A DNA stretch of 64,000 bases from Micromonospora vinacea. Lineage in GTDB: Bacteria > Actinomycetota > Actinomycetes > Mycobacteriales > Micromonosporaceae. The notes under the pieces were generated by a model. That model saw only the letters and a list, made by a program, of their open reading frames with translations, did not search any database and was not told the origin of the DNA. The stretch is taken from contig NZ_JADOTY010000001.1 in assembly GCF_015751785.1 (NCBI RefSeq), positions 5,766,001 through 5,830,000 on the forward strand, in the 5' to 3' direction. The number at the start of each line of letters is the position of its first letter. Position 1 is the first letter of the stretch. Shown here piece by piece: positions 50,595 to 58,777 of this stretch. The position numbers and the translations under genes were made by a program.

Positions 50595-51407
50595 CTACCC
50601 AGCGGGGCCGCGTAACAGGCCGTCGAGCAGCCCGCGCAGGCCGAACTGGAACCAGGTGTCCAGGGCGGTGTCGGGTCTGGTCTGCCCGGCGGCGGCCAGC
50701 CACTGTCGTTCCCGGGTACGGCCGGTCCGCTCCAGCCGGGTGCGGGTCGCCGACCACCAGGCGTGGTAGGTGGTGTCGGCGGGGTCACGCGGGATGAGCA
50801 GGGCCATGCCCTGGACGTAGCCGCTGAGTGCCAGGTAGGCGCGGAACGCCTCGGCCGGGTCGTATCCGGCGCTGGTGAACGCCGCCACCACCCGGTCGAC
50901 CATGGCGAGTACCGCCGGCCCGGTCGGCGGCCGGTCCGTGGCGAGGACGGCCAGCAGCCAGGGGTGGCGGCGGTACATCGCCCACTCGTCCCCGGCCAGC
51001 CGTTCGAGCCGTTGGCGCGGATCACCCGGCGGTGACGCGGTGCCCGGCGGGCGGGTGGCGGTGATCTGCTCGGCCATCGCGGCGAGAAGGTCAGCCCGGT
51101 TCCGGACGTGCCGGTACAGGGCGTGGGCGGGCATGCCGGAGCGTTGGGCGAGGACCCGCATGGAGACGGCGTCCAGGCCGCCGGCGTCCGCCAGCTCGAC
51201 CGCGAGGGTGACCAATCGGTGGCGCGGGTCGCCGCCGGTCGGCGTGGGCAGGTCCGGTAGCCGACGCGGGGTGCTGGTGGGGCCGTGCTCGCGACGCCTG
51301 CGGTACGCGCGGGCCTGGCAGCGCCGGGAGCAGTAGCGGCGCGGGCGCCCCCGGGCGGCACCGACGGGCAGCTCCGCGTCGCACTCGACACACCGGACAT
51401 CGAGCAC
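50595..51407 (-). CDS. TetR-family regulator with an N-terminal zinc-ribbon-like segment
   Basis: About 270 residues. The first 40 have two cysteine pairs (RCVECDAELPV and RRYCSRRCQARAY) that look like a small zinc-binding knuckle. A TetR helix-turn-helix follows (LVTLAVELADAGGLDAVSMRVLAQRSGMPAHALYRHVRNRADLLAAMA), then a TetR_C-type ligand-binding domain. GTG 51407 has GGAGG five bases upstream. The zinc-ribbon plus TetR arrangement recurs in actinobacteria, from memory. The targets are probably itself and the GNAT gene downstream; no efflux pump is adjacent. Confidence 0.84.
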   Translation of the reverse strand: MLDVRCVECDAELPVGAARGRPRRYCSRRCQARAYRRRREHGPTSTPRRLPDLPTPTGGDPRHRLVTLAVELADAGGLDAVSMRVLAQRSGMPAHALYRHVRNRADLLAAMAEQITATRPPGTASPPGDPRQRLERLAGDEWAMYRRHPWLLAVLATDRPPTGPAVLAMVDRVVAAFTSAGYDPAEAFRAYLALSGYVQGMALLIPRDPADTTYHAWWSATRTRLERTGRTRERQWLAAAGQTRPDTALDTWFQFGLRGLLDGLLRGPAG

Positions 51408-51496
51408 GGCGCCTCCAGCTCCGTCACGGCACTCCGTGTGGCGAAAGTACTGCACGTCGTCCCGTCGGCGGCAGTCGTCGCCTCCTCGACGTGGGG

Positions 51497-52042
51497 CTAG
51501 AGACGAGCAGCCGGGGTGTCCCGGTCGGTCTGTGCGGCGCGGAGTAGCCGGAGCTGACCGATCTCCGCGACGTTCTTCATCAGCTCGGCGTTGACCCAAC
51601 CGATCGTGTGCGTGACGGTGTGGTCGGTCCCGTCCGGCCAGGGGAACGTCGCGGCGCGGTCGAGGTCGCGGTCGCCGAGCTGGTCGAGAAGGCCCAGCCA
51701 TTCGGTGCACAGGTCACGCAGCCAGGCGACACTCGGCTCGCCCGCCCCCGGCCAGGCAACGGCAGTGCGTTGCCGAGCTGGTTCGCCCCGGAGGTGGTCC
51801 ATTGCCACGGTCCACCACCAGCCGACGTGCCAGGTGAGCCAGGCGATCGTCGGCACCGGGACCGGGTCGGGTTCGGTGTCGGCCCAGTCCGGGGTCCAGG
51901 TGCCGTCCGCGCCCTGCCGCACCGACCAGCAGTGGGTGGCCGGCTCCCAGAGGAAGTCGGCGGGATCGAGTCGCTCAAGGTGGTACTCGAACAGCGACCA
52001 CGTCAGGTCGAACTGCCAGCGCAGGAGGGGCGGTACGGACAT
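51497..52042 (-). CDS. DinB-family protein
   Basis: About 181 residues of the DinB/DUF664-like four-helix bundle. SVPPLLRWQFDLTWSLFEYHLERLDPADFLWEPATHCWSVR is the start, TIAWLTWHVGWWWTVAMDHL the second helix with a metal-ligand histidine, and TDHTVTHTIGWVNAELMKNVAEIGQLRLL the last helix with two more. These proteins bind a metal through three histidines; some act as thiol-dependent transferases. ATG 52042 leads straight into the fold; the longer frame upstream is not conserved-looking. It is single and lies upstream of, and divergent from, the NLR-like gene. Confidence 0.8.
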   Translation of the reverse strand: MSVPPLLRWQFDLTWSLFEYHLERLDPADFLWEPATHCWSVRQGADGTWTPDWADTEPDPVPVPTIAWLTWHVGWWWTVAMDHLRGEPARQRTAVAWPGAGEPSVAWLRDLCTEWLGLLDQLGDRDLDRAATFPWPDGTDHTVTHTIGWVNAELMKNVAEIGQLRLLRAAQTDRDTPAARL

Positions 52043-52279
52043 TCGATGATTCTGTCGCGATTCAGCACTTCCGTCGAGCGCAATTCCCATCCCGACCGCC
52101 GCCATCAGCGTCTCGACCAGCGGGTTTGTGATCCACGTTAGATCAACATCTGCGGCTGCACTGCGAGGCATGGCCGACGCGCGCGAATGTGAAGCAGCCG
52201 AATATCATGATGTCGAAGCGCCGCCGAATGGCTCTGCCCAGATCTGCAAATCCCTCAACGCCGGTGGGAGCTGCTGCTC

Positions 52280-54988
52280 GTGAAGCCAACTCTGCTCATC
52301 TTCATCCACGGCATCGCCAGCGGCCCGCAGGCGTGGGACATCCTGATCGAGCTCCTCAAGGCAGATGAGAAAGTCGCAGGCAGGGTCGATTACCAAACTT
52401 TTGAATACGAGACGCGTCTCATCGGAAATCGATTCCTCACTAGAACTCCGACATATCGGACCGTCGCCGATAAACTGCGCACTCGATTCCTCCGATACCG
52501 GGAGGAATACGAGCAGATCATCTTCGTGACCCACAGTCAGGGCGGGCTGGTCCTCCAGACCTTCCTGTCGCGGATGTTGGCCGGCGGTGAGGCGGAGAAG
52601 CTGACGGTCGTCAAGAAGATGGTGCTGATCGCATGCCCCAACGGTGGATCGGGCATCTTCCTGACTCCACGTCGAAGCGTGGGGTGGCTCTTCCCGCACG
52701 CTCAAGAGCGCAGGCTGCGTCCGCTCGACGAGGAGATCGCGGACATCCACCGGCACGTGGTGTCCCAGGTGGACAAGGCCGATCGGGTGTCACCCAACTC
52801 CTGCCCCATCCCGCTCATCGCGTTTGCCGCTGAGAGCGACGGCATCGTGCTCCGAGCGTCGGCATACGGGCACTTCCGCTCGCACGGCATCCTCCCCGGC
52901 TCGCACAAGACAGTGATCCGACCATCCTCGCCAACGGACCCGGGTTACCTGGACCTGCGGAACGAAATTCTCGGGGCAGTGAGACCAGCGGCCAGCGCCC
53001 GCCCGGCGACGCCGTCCTCACCCGCGCCACTGCGACCGGCCTCGACCGGCGGTCGCACGGCGCTGCACAACCTGCCGCGGATGACGACCAGCCGCCTCAT
53101 CGGCCGAGACTCCGAACTGGCCTACCTACGGACCTTCCTCGGCCAGCGCACCGGGGAGATCCTCCTGATCGAGGGCACGGCCGGCGCCGGCAAGACAACG
53201 CTCGCTCTGCACATCTCGCACGAGATGCTGCACAGCAACCAGTACGACACCATCATCTGGCTGTCTGCCCGCACCACGATCCTGCAGACCAGCGGCGAGG
53301 TCCCCACCGCGACGAGCACCTCCGACCTGGCCGACCTCACGACCACCATCGCGATCACACTCGATCGACGGGACCTGCTTCGGCTACCGCCGCCGCAGCG
53401 TGCGATCGGCGTCGTCGCGGCCCTGGCGGAGATGTCCTGCCTGCTGGTGCTCGACAACTTCGAGACCGTCGCCGACACCCGGATTCTTCCGTATCTGCGC
53501 GACCTTCCGCAGTCGTGCTCCATCCTGATCACGAGCCGTCGACGCGTGGACGTACGTCGGCGGGTCAGCCTCCAACCGCTCAACCCGGGGCAGTCCGCCG
53601 AGCTTGTCCGGTCCGAACTTGAGCGACGTCACCTGAGCCGTCCGCCGACCACAGTGGACTGGATCGCCGAGACGTCCGGAGGCATCCCGCTCGCCGTTCA
53701 GTGGCTCGTCGGCCGACTGGCCTCGGGCGCTCCTCACCTTGCGCCGGGTCCGGAACTCGACGACGACGAGATGTTGCGATACCTCTTCCAGAGCGCGGTG
53801 GATCACGTCTCCGACGAGGGGGGCAGCGTCGCCCTCCGGCTGCTGGCCCATCCGCCCGGCACCATTCCGAGTCGCCTCCTGGAGAACGCGTTGCTCCGGT
53901 TAGGAATGCAGCATTCCGACATCACCCGCACCATCTCGGTCCTGTCGACGCTCAACCTCGTCGGCTACGACCAGGTGACCGACCGATACTCGGTACTGCC
54001 CATCATCAAGCGGTTCGTGTTGGAGAAGGCCTCGCTCGACACAGTGACGTCGGCGATGACGATGGAGCAGATCGGTGACGCCTACGTCCCGGCCCTGGCC
54101 GAGCACCTCCGCATCGAGGCGGACGTGCTCTGGCGCACCGGCTACGAGCTGGGCGACTGGGACCGGGACCGGGCGAACTGCCTCACCAGCATCCACAACC
54201 TGCTCAACCAGGGAAAGGTGGATCTTGCGGCGGAGCTGCTCCAGGCGTTCTATCCTTTCGCCATCACCTTCGGGCACTTCGACGACTTCCTCGCGCACAC
54301 GTCGACCCTGCTGGCCCCACCGTTCCAGCTCGCGCCCATCGACGGCGCTCGGCTGAAGGCCCATCGCACCTCGGTGCTGTTCCATTCTGGAGACGTGGAC
54401 CGCGCAGAGATGGAGCTGGCGAGGGCCGAGCAGGAATACCGGCTGGTCCCGGCGCCGGACGACGCACTCACGGATTCGATGTTCTTCGTCCGAAGCATCA
54501 TCGCCGTGTCGCGCCGATCGCCCACCGCCGAGGCCATCCTGAACGAGGCGGTGACGTTCGCACGCCGACGTGGCGTCGTCTGGGCGCTCATCGGGTTCCA
54601 GGGCTGGCTCGCGCTGCACCTCATCGACATGGGACGGCTCGACGAAGCCGACGGCCTCCTCCGTGAGACGTTGGCTCGTTGCGCGGCGGACGGTGACCAC
54701 CGGACCGCCGTGTTCCTCAACGTCGGGATGGCCCGGCTCCGGTTGGCACTCGGCGAGCATGACAAGGTCATCGACAGCGCAGACGACGTGCTCGCCCTCG
54801 CCCGTAAGTACGGTGAGGACCACAACTGGGCGCACCTGCACTACGAGGTCGCCCGAGCTTATGCGCACCGCGACGACACTCGGACGGCCCTCAACCATCT
54901 GGCGGCGGCCCGCGAGTTGTACGTCCGGATCGGCGCCGGGGTGGGCATCGAGTCGTGCGACGCGCTGCGCGCGCAGCTGGTGCCCTGA
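52280..54988 (+). CDS. alpha/beta-hydrolase (lipase-like) - NB-ARC/STAND ATPase - TPR fusion, NLR-like
   Basis: A 902-residue signal-transducing ATPase. Residues 1 to about 235 form an alpha/beta hydrolase: oxyanion HG (LLIFIHGIASGP), nucleophile Ser86 (VTHSQGGLV), and likely Asp187 (AAESDGIVLR) and His209 (LPGSHKTVI), so the triad looks intact. Residues about 265-560 are an NB-ARC/STAND switch: Walker A with Lys305 (EGTAGAGKTTLAL), Walker B with Asp392 (LLVLDNFE), sensor SILITSRR and GGIPLAVQW. The rest is TPR-like helices. Enzyme plus STAND plus repeat sensor is the plan of NLRs, bacterial Avs proteins, and fungal SesB-type NLRs that carry a similar lipase-like domain. I infer a defence or self/non-self role. 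The GTG start has GGGAG ten bases upstream. Base composition just before and inside the 5' part is visibly less GC-rich than its neighbours, suggesting transfer. Confidence 0.87.
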   Translation: MKPTLLIFIHGIASGPQAWDILIELLKADEKVAGRVDYQTFEYETRLIGNRFLTRTPTYRTVADKLRTRFLRYREEYEQIIFVTHSQGGLVLQTFLSRMLAGGEAEKLTVVKKMVLIACPNGGSGIFLTPRRSVGWLFPHAQERRLRPLDEEIADIHRHVVSQVDKADRVSPNSCPIPLIAFAAESDGIVLRASAYGHFRSHGILPGSHKTVIRPSSPTDPGYLDLRNEILGAVRPAASARPATPSSPAPLRPASTGGRTALHNLPRMTTSRLIGRDSELAYLRTFLGQRTGEILLIEGTAGAGKTTLALHISHEMLHSNQYDTIIWLSARTTILQTSGEVPTATSTSDLADLTTTIAITLDRRDLLRLPPPQRAIGVVAALAEMSCLLVLDNFETVADTRILPYLRDLPQSCSILITSRRRVDVRRRVSLQPLNPGQSAELVRSELERRHLSRPPTTVDWIAETSGGIPLAVQWLVGRLASGAPHLAPGPELDDDEMLRYLFQSAVDHVSDEGGSVALRLLAHPPGTIPSRLLENALLRLGMQHSDITRTISVLSTLNLVGYDQVTDRYSVLPIIKRFVLEKASLDTVTSAMTMEQIGDAYVPALAEHLRIEADVLWRTGYELGDWDRDRANCLTSIHNLLNQGKVDLAAELLQAFYPFAITFGHFDDFLAHTSTLLAPPFQLAPIDGARLKAHRTSVLFHSGDVDRAEMELARAEQEYRLVPAPDDALTDSMFFVRSIIAVSRRSPTAEAILNEAVTFARRRGVVWALIGFQGWLALHLIDMGRLDEADGLLRETLARCAADGDHRTAVFLNVGMARLRLALGEHDKVIDSADDVLALARKYGEDHNWAHLHYEVARAYAHRDDTRTALNHLAAARELYVRIGAGVGIESCDALRAQLVP

Positions 54989-55076
54989 GCACCACCTGCG
55001 ACCACTTCGGCCGACGACGCTCGTCCTCGGCGATCGCACACCGGCCCAGCCGAGCGGTCACTCCGGGCGGGTCAGG

Positions 55077-55802
55077 TTACCGGAGGCGATGTCCGCCGTC
55101 GATCACCAGGGTTTGACCGGTGATGAAGCCACCCGTCTCCGACACCAGGAACGATACCGCACCGGCGACCTCCTCAGGTCGACCCAGTCGAGCGAGCGGC
55201 GTCTGGGCGATGACCTGGTCCAAGAACTCGGCGCCGGCCGACCGGGTCATTTCGGTGTCGATGTTGCCCGGAGCGATGGCGTTGACCGTCACGGAGGGGG
55301 CCAACTCCTTCGCGAACACCTTCGTCAGCGAGACCACGCCGGCCTTGGCCGCCGCGTAGCCGGCCACGAAGCCGGAACCGATGTCCGCGTAGGTAGAGCC
55401 GATGTTGACGATTCGGCCGTTGCCGGAGCGGGTCAGCAGAGGGGCAAATGCCTGAATGCAGGTGAAGACACCCGACAGGTTGACGCGGAGAGTGGCATCC
55501 CACTGCGCCGGAGTGATCTCGGACCAGGGCCCGGCGAGCGTGGCGCCCGCGTTATTGACCAGGACGTCCAGCCGCCCAAATCGCGACTCCACGTCGGCGG
55601 CCAACCGGCGTACGGCGTCGACATCGCAGACGTCCGCCATGACCGCCACACCGTCAAGTTCCTCTGCCAGCTCTTCGGCCGCCTGACCAGATTCTCGGTA
55701 GTTGACAAGAATTCGGAAGCCGTCGGCCGCAAGCTTCTGCGCCACCGCCCGTCCGATGCCTCGAGATGCCCCGGTAACTAGCGCGATCGGTCGTTCAGAC
55801 AT
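55077..55802 (-). CDS. short-chain dehydrogenase/reductase (FabG-like)
   Basis: A 241-residue classical SDR. Cofactor loop ALVTGASRGIGRAVAQKLA, LDVLVNNAGATLAGPW, catalytic serine in RIVNIGSTYADIG, and YAAAKAGVVSLTK for Tyr/Lys; GGFITGQTLVIDGG is the family C-terminus. A fatty-acid-type ketoreductase is possible. Its place 44 bases after the radical SAM gene, on the same strand, points instead to tailoring of the same unknown product. It is the last gene of the leftward three-gene operon. Confidence 0.85.
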   Translation of the reverse strand: MSERPIALVTGASRGIGRAVAQKLAADGFRILVNYRESGQAAEELAEELDGVAVMADVCDVDAVRRLAADVESRFGRLDVLVNNAGATLAGPWSEITPAQWDATLRVNLSGVFTCIQAFAPLLTRSGNGRIVNIGSTYADIGSGFVAGYAAAKAGVVSLTKVFAKELAPSVTVNAIAPGNIDTEMTRSAGAEFLDQVIAQTPLARLGRPEEVAGAVSFLVSETGGFITGQTLVIDGGHRLR

Positions 55803-55846
55803 GGGGCGCAGAGCCTTTCCGGTTTGGCGGCCACGAGCGACGCCGA

Positions 55847-56917
55847 CTATACCGGTCGATCAAGCGCGGACACGCCCTCGCCACCACGGCTCTCCGGTAT
55901 GCCAGGTATCGAGGGAAGCTCGACGTGCGGCTTGTTGATATGGCAGCTGTAGAGACAGCCGGGGCAACCGCCTTTCCTGATCTGCGCACGGGCAGCCCGC
56001 ATCTGCTCCGATGTCCACAGACGACTTGCCGTCTCCCGCGCGACCGATCCGACCGGATCCATCGACCAGCACGGTCGCATATTCAGGTCCTGGTCGATGA
56101 CCACGTCGGTGTAGGCGACGGTGCAGCGTGCCGGACGAAAGGTGCGGTTGACGAAGAAACCCGGCATCTGGGCAAGGTAGCGGTCACTACTGGCGATCGG
56201 GGAGGTCCCGGTCTGCTGCCAGGAGACAAGTTCGCCGATGACAACGGCCAAGCGGTCGACCTCGGCAGCCGTGGGCCAGAGTTCTTCGAGGATTTCCTGC
56301 TCAGTGCCGGTGCCGGCCCAGTGGACAGGCTGGAACTGGATCGAGATCCCGAGCTTCTCGGCGTATGCGGCGAGGGGCAGAAGATCGTCGATATTGTGCC
56401 GCGTTACGGTCACGAAGAGCGACACTCGCATTGCGGGATTGTCGCGATGCTGAGCCGCCAGCATCTCAATGCTGGCCATGACCCGCTTGACCGGCAGTCC
56501 ACGAAGCTCGCGCATCCGCGTCTCCGACAGACTGTCAATCGAGATACCCACCCGTCCGACGCCCAAGCGGGCCAGCGCGTCGACGTGGTCCCGGGTCAGT
56601 GCGCTCCCGTTCGAGATGACGCGGACGGCAAGGCCGAGCGCCACCGCGTCAGCGAGTACGTCGAGTACGTCGCGGCGCAGGAAAGGCTCGCCACCGCTGA
56701 CCACCAGGTCGGCGATCCCCAGTTCCACCAGGTCGGCGAAGAGCGCACGCAGAAGCTTTCGGCTCGGGTCGCCGCGGGGGTCGCGAGAGGCGCGCCAGTC
56801 GGTGCAGTAGCGGCAGCGGGCGTTGCACCGTTTCAGGATGTTGACGAAGGCGGTACGTGGGGGTGCCTGCGGATCGTCCCGAAGAAACGCCTCCAGCAGG
56901 TCGGGATCCGTCATCAC
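55847..56917 (-). CDS. radical SAM enzyme with SPASM-like C-terminal cysteines
   Basis: A 356-residue radical SAM protein. The [4Fe-4S]-binding CxxxCxxC is Cys31/35/38 in ILKRCNARCRYC, followed by DLVVSGGEPFLRRDVLDVL (GGE motif) and GRVGISIDSLSETRMRELRGL. The C-terminal part has further cysteines in RPARCTVAYTDVVIDQDLNMRPCWS and GCPGCLYSCHI, consistent with one auxiliary cluster (SPASM or twitch). Such enzymes modify peptides, nucleotides or small molecules through a 5'-deoxyadenosyl radical. It overlaps the upstream cupin gene by four bases. I found no precursor-peptide gene nearby, so a small-molecule substrate is as likely as a RiPP. Confidence 0.87.
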   Translation of the reverse strand: MMTDPDLLEAFLRDDPQAPPRTAFVNILKRCNARCRYCTDWRASRDPRGDPSRKLLRALFADLVELGIADLVVSGGEPFLRRDVLDVLADAVALGLAVRVISNGSALTRDHVDALARLGVGRVGISIDSLSETRMRELRGLPVKRVMASIEMLAAQHRDNPAMRVSLFVTVTRHNIDDLLPLAAYAEKLGISIQFQPVHWAGTGTEQEILEELWPTAAEVDRLAVVIGELVSWQQTGTSPIASSDRYLAQMPGFFVNRTFRPARCTVAYTDVVIDQDLNMRPCWSMDPVGSVARETASRLWTSEQMRAARAQIRKGGCPGCLYSCHINKPHVELPSIPGIPESRGGEGVSALDRPV

Positions 56918-57522
56918 CGGTCATCCTTCGCGAGAAAGTCGGCGTACTGCGCTTCGAGGTCCGGGATCGAGGTGAAGGCTGCTCCCCGGTCGGGGTGGTA
57001 GACACGACTGAATGACCTCTCGGCCGGCAGTTGGAGCACCAGACTGACCGTGCGGGGCTCCACGGAGACCAGGGAGTGCACGTCCGCCGCGCGGACGATG
57101 TTGAGCGAGTTCACGCCGCGCTTCGCGGACCGGAGTGGCGACACGCGGTCGGATTCGATCGTCCACCGTTGCTCCACATAACCTCCGCGGAGAATCTTGC
57201 TCACGAAGGCGTACCGGTGATCGTGTATTGATGCGGCGAACCTACCCTCCGACGGAGGCCATCCCTTGTAGACGTGCAGCCAGAGCCGCAGCGCACGATG
57301 CGCGTTCTGGTCGAGCGACAACTTCAGATGTGTGGTGGTGTCGACCGAACGACACAACATCCCCTGCCGCTCGTCTTCGGTCATTCGACGCAGCTCGTCG
57401 ACGACACTCTCGTGGGAGATCTCCTCCGCGCTGAGGCGATCCGCCGCCACCGCGACCACGTCGGCCAGGCTTTGACTTTCACTGACCTCGTTGAGATCGG
57501 AAATAAAATCGACAAGCGTCAT
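56914..57522 (-). CDS. cysteine-dioxygenase-like cupin protein
   Basis: A 202-residue protein with an N-terminal helical region (about 1-75) and a cupin barrel. His100 and His102 in AASIHDHRYAFVSKILRGGYVEQRW and His149 in RAADVHSLVSVEP form a 3-His set with spacing like that of thiol dioxygenases (two close, one about 47 later). An iron-dependent oxygenase is a fair guess; a binding protein is possible. It is the first gene of the leftward operon and overlaps the radical SAM gene by four bases. The start is only 22 bases from the divergent cupin frame, so the promoters of the two directions overlap. Confidence 0.68.
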   Translation of the reverse strand: MTLVDFISDLNEVSESQSLADVVAVAADRLSAEEISHESVVDELRRMTEDERQGMLCRSVDTTTHLKLSLDQNAHRALRLWLHVYKGWPPSEGRFAASIHDHRYAFVSKILRGGYVEQRWTIESDRVSPLRSAKRGVNSLNIVRAADVHSLVSVEPRTVSLVLQLPAERSFSRVYHPDRGAAFTSIPDLEAQYADFLAKDDR

Positions 57523-57537
57523 AGTGTTTGCCCCACG

Positions 57538-57565
57538 TTGACGTATGTCCGACCAAGTCTATGAA
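57538..57565 (+). promoter_or_regulatory. probable housekeeping-type promoter
   Basis: TTGACG (57538-57543) and TATGAA (57560-57565) have a 16-base spacer, a very good match to a sigma-70 promoter in this GC-rich setting. It points right, toward the second cupin gene. Transcription would begin near 57572, downstream of the ATG at 57545, which argues that translation starts at 57596 or 57647. Confidence 0.6.
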
Positions 57566-57646
57566 GCAGGACTCACCTTTCACCACGATGGTCGGATGTC
57601 AGCCAATGGCCTCGCCTCCACCGCCTCCCGCTGCTACGGTGACGCG

Positions 57647-58039
57647 ATGGGCTGGATCCCCGATGTGTCAGTGATCCCGGTACACGACGTGCCGCTCACC
57701 AGGTCGGACGAAGAGAACATTGCGGTTGCCATACTTCCCGACACACCATTCACGTCCGCTGCCGTGGGTTATGTGTCGCCGGGAGCCGTCCAGACGCCGC
57801 ACTATCACGACCGTCCGGACGACGGAGACGAGATCATCTACCTCTATCGTGGAACGTTCCGGTTGATCACCGACGGGCGTCGGTCCGAGCCACACGACAC
57901 GGCCCGAACGGGTCCGGTATACGTCGCCGTCAAAGCCGGCACCGTCGCCAGCATCGAAAATTGCGGCACTGAAGACGTGGCGTTCTTCGCTGTCTTCGCA
58001 CCCATGTTCAAACCCGGGGAGATCCGCTACGTGACCTGA
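57647..58039 (+). CDS. cupin-domain protein
   Basis: About 130 residues from ATG 57647. It has GGTGA upstream and a promoter (57538-57565) that would exclude the earlier ATG at 57545; an ATG at 57596 is a middle option. Single cupin barrel: motif 1 is PHYHDRPDDGDEIIYLYRGTFRLIT (His, His, Asp/Glu) and motif 2 GPVYVAVKAGTVASIENCGTEDVAFFAVFAPM. The histidine expected in motif 2 is not evident, so it may bind rather than transform a ligand. It is divergent from the cupin/radical SAM/SDR operon and is probably part of the same system. Codon use is less extreme than around it. Confidence 0.7.
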   Translation: MGWIPDVSVIPVHDVPLTRSDEENIAVAILPDTPFTSAAVGYVSPGAVQTPHYHDRPDDGDEIIYLYRGTFRLITDGRRSEPHDTARTGPVYVAVKAGTVASIENCGTEDVAFFAVFAPMFKPGEIRYVT

Positions 58040-58069
58040 GAGCTGCGGCTCTCGTGTTCCTCACAATCG

Positions 58070-58777
58070 TCAGGCTCCGCCGAAACGGCTGGAGAGGGCG
58101 TAGCGGAGCAGGACCACGTCGCCGATCTGCCGGGCCTCGGCCAGGCGGGCGCGGCGACCCGGATGCCAGGGAAAGTGACCCTCGCCGACGAACCGGGGCG
58201 CCCGACCGTCACCGACGAAGAACGGGGCGACCACCAGGTGCAGTTCGTCGGCAAGACCGGCGGCGAGGAACTGTGCGTGCACCGTCCCGCCGCCTTCCAC
58301 CATCAACCGCTGCACACCCCGTGCGGCCAGGTCGGTCAGCACCCAGCCCGGGTCGACGGGCTCACCCGCGTCGACGACGGTGGCCAGTCGGCCGACCCGT
58401 TCCCTGGTCTTCTCCAGCGCGCCGGTGGCGCAGTAGACGAGCCGGGCCGCGTCACCGGCGGTGAAGAAGCGGGCGGTCGGGTCGAGGTCACCCTGAGCGG
58501 TGAGGGTGACCTTGGTGGGCGAGGCGGGCCGGCCGGTCGCCTCCCGCTCGGCCCGGCGGCTCGGGGAACGCACCAGCAGTCGAGGATCGTCACGTCGGAC
58601 GGTGCCGGCGCCGACCAGGATGGCGTCGCAGCTGGCCCGGACCGCGTCGACGCGGTCCAGGTCCTCCTCGTTGGACAGCAGTAGCCGCTGCTCGGAGGCG
58701 TCGTCGATGTACCCGTCGATGGAGGCGGCACAGCTCAGCAGCACGTACGGGCGCGTCGACTCCGACGGCCAACTCAT
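58070..58777 (-). CDS. RibD C-terminal-like/DHFR-fold pyrimidine reductase
   Basis: A 235-residue reductase of the RibD_C superfamily. YVLLSCAASIDGYIDDA begins the DHFR-like fold, DAILVGAGTVRRDDPRLLVR is the NADPH-binding strand, and GVQRLMVEGGGTVHAQFLAAGLADELHLVVAP is the family C-terminal signature. Family members reduce the ribosylamino-pyrimidine made from GTP by cyclohydrolase II. It overlaps the ribA gene by four bases (ATGA) and closes the seven-gene operon. No deaminase domain is present. Confidence 0.87.
   Translation of the reverse strand: MSWPSESTRPYVLLSCAASIDGYIDDASEQRLLLSNEEDLDRVDAVRASCDAILVGAGTVRRDDPRLLVRSPSRRAEREATGRPASPTKVTLTAQGDLDPTARFFTAGDAARLVYCATGALEKTRERVGRLATVVDAGEPVDPGWVLTDLAARGVQRLMVEGGGTVHAQFLAAGLADELHLVVAPFFVGDGRAPRFVGEGHFPWHPGRRARLAEARQIGDVVLLRYALSSRFGGA

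Noticed and set aside
55803..57544. A RiPP precursor peptide for the radical SAM enzyme
   Set aside because: The 44- and 22-base gaps are too small, and no short frame with a leader-like sequence and ribosome site was found around the cluster.
52280..58039. FxSxx-COOH (FxsA/B/T) peptide system
   Set aside because: That system also combines radical SAM and NB-ARC/TPR proteins, but no FxSxx peptide is present, the NB-ARC protein carries a lipase domain, and the genes are in opposite directions with an SDR between.
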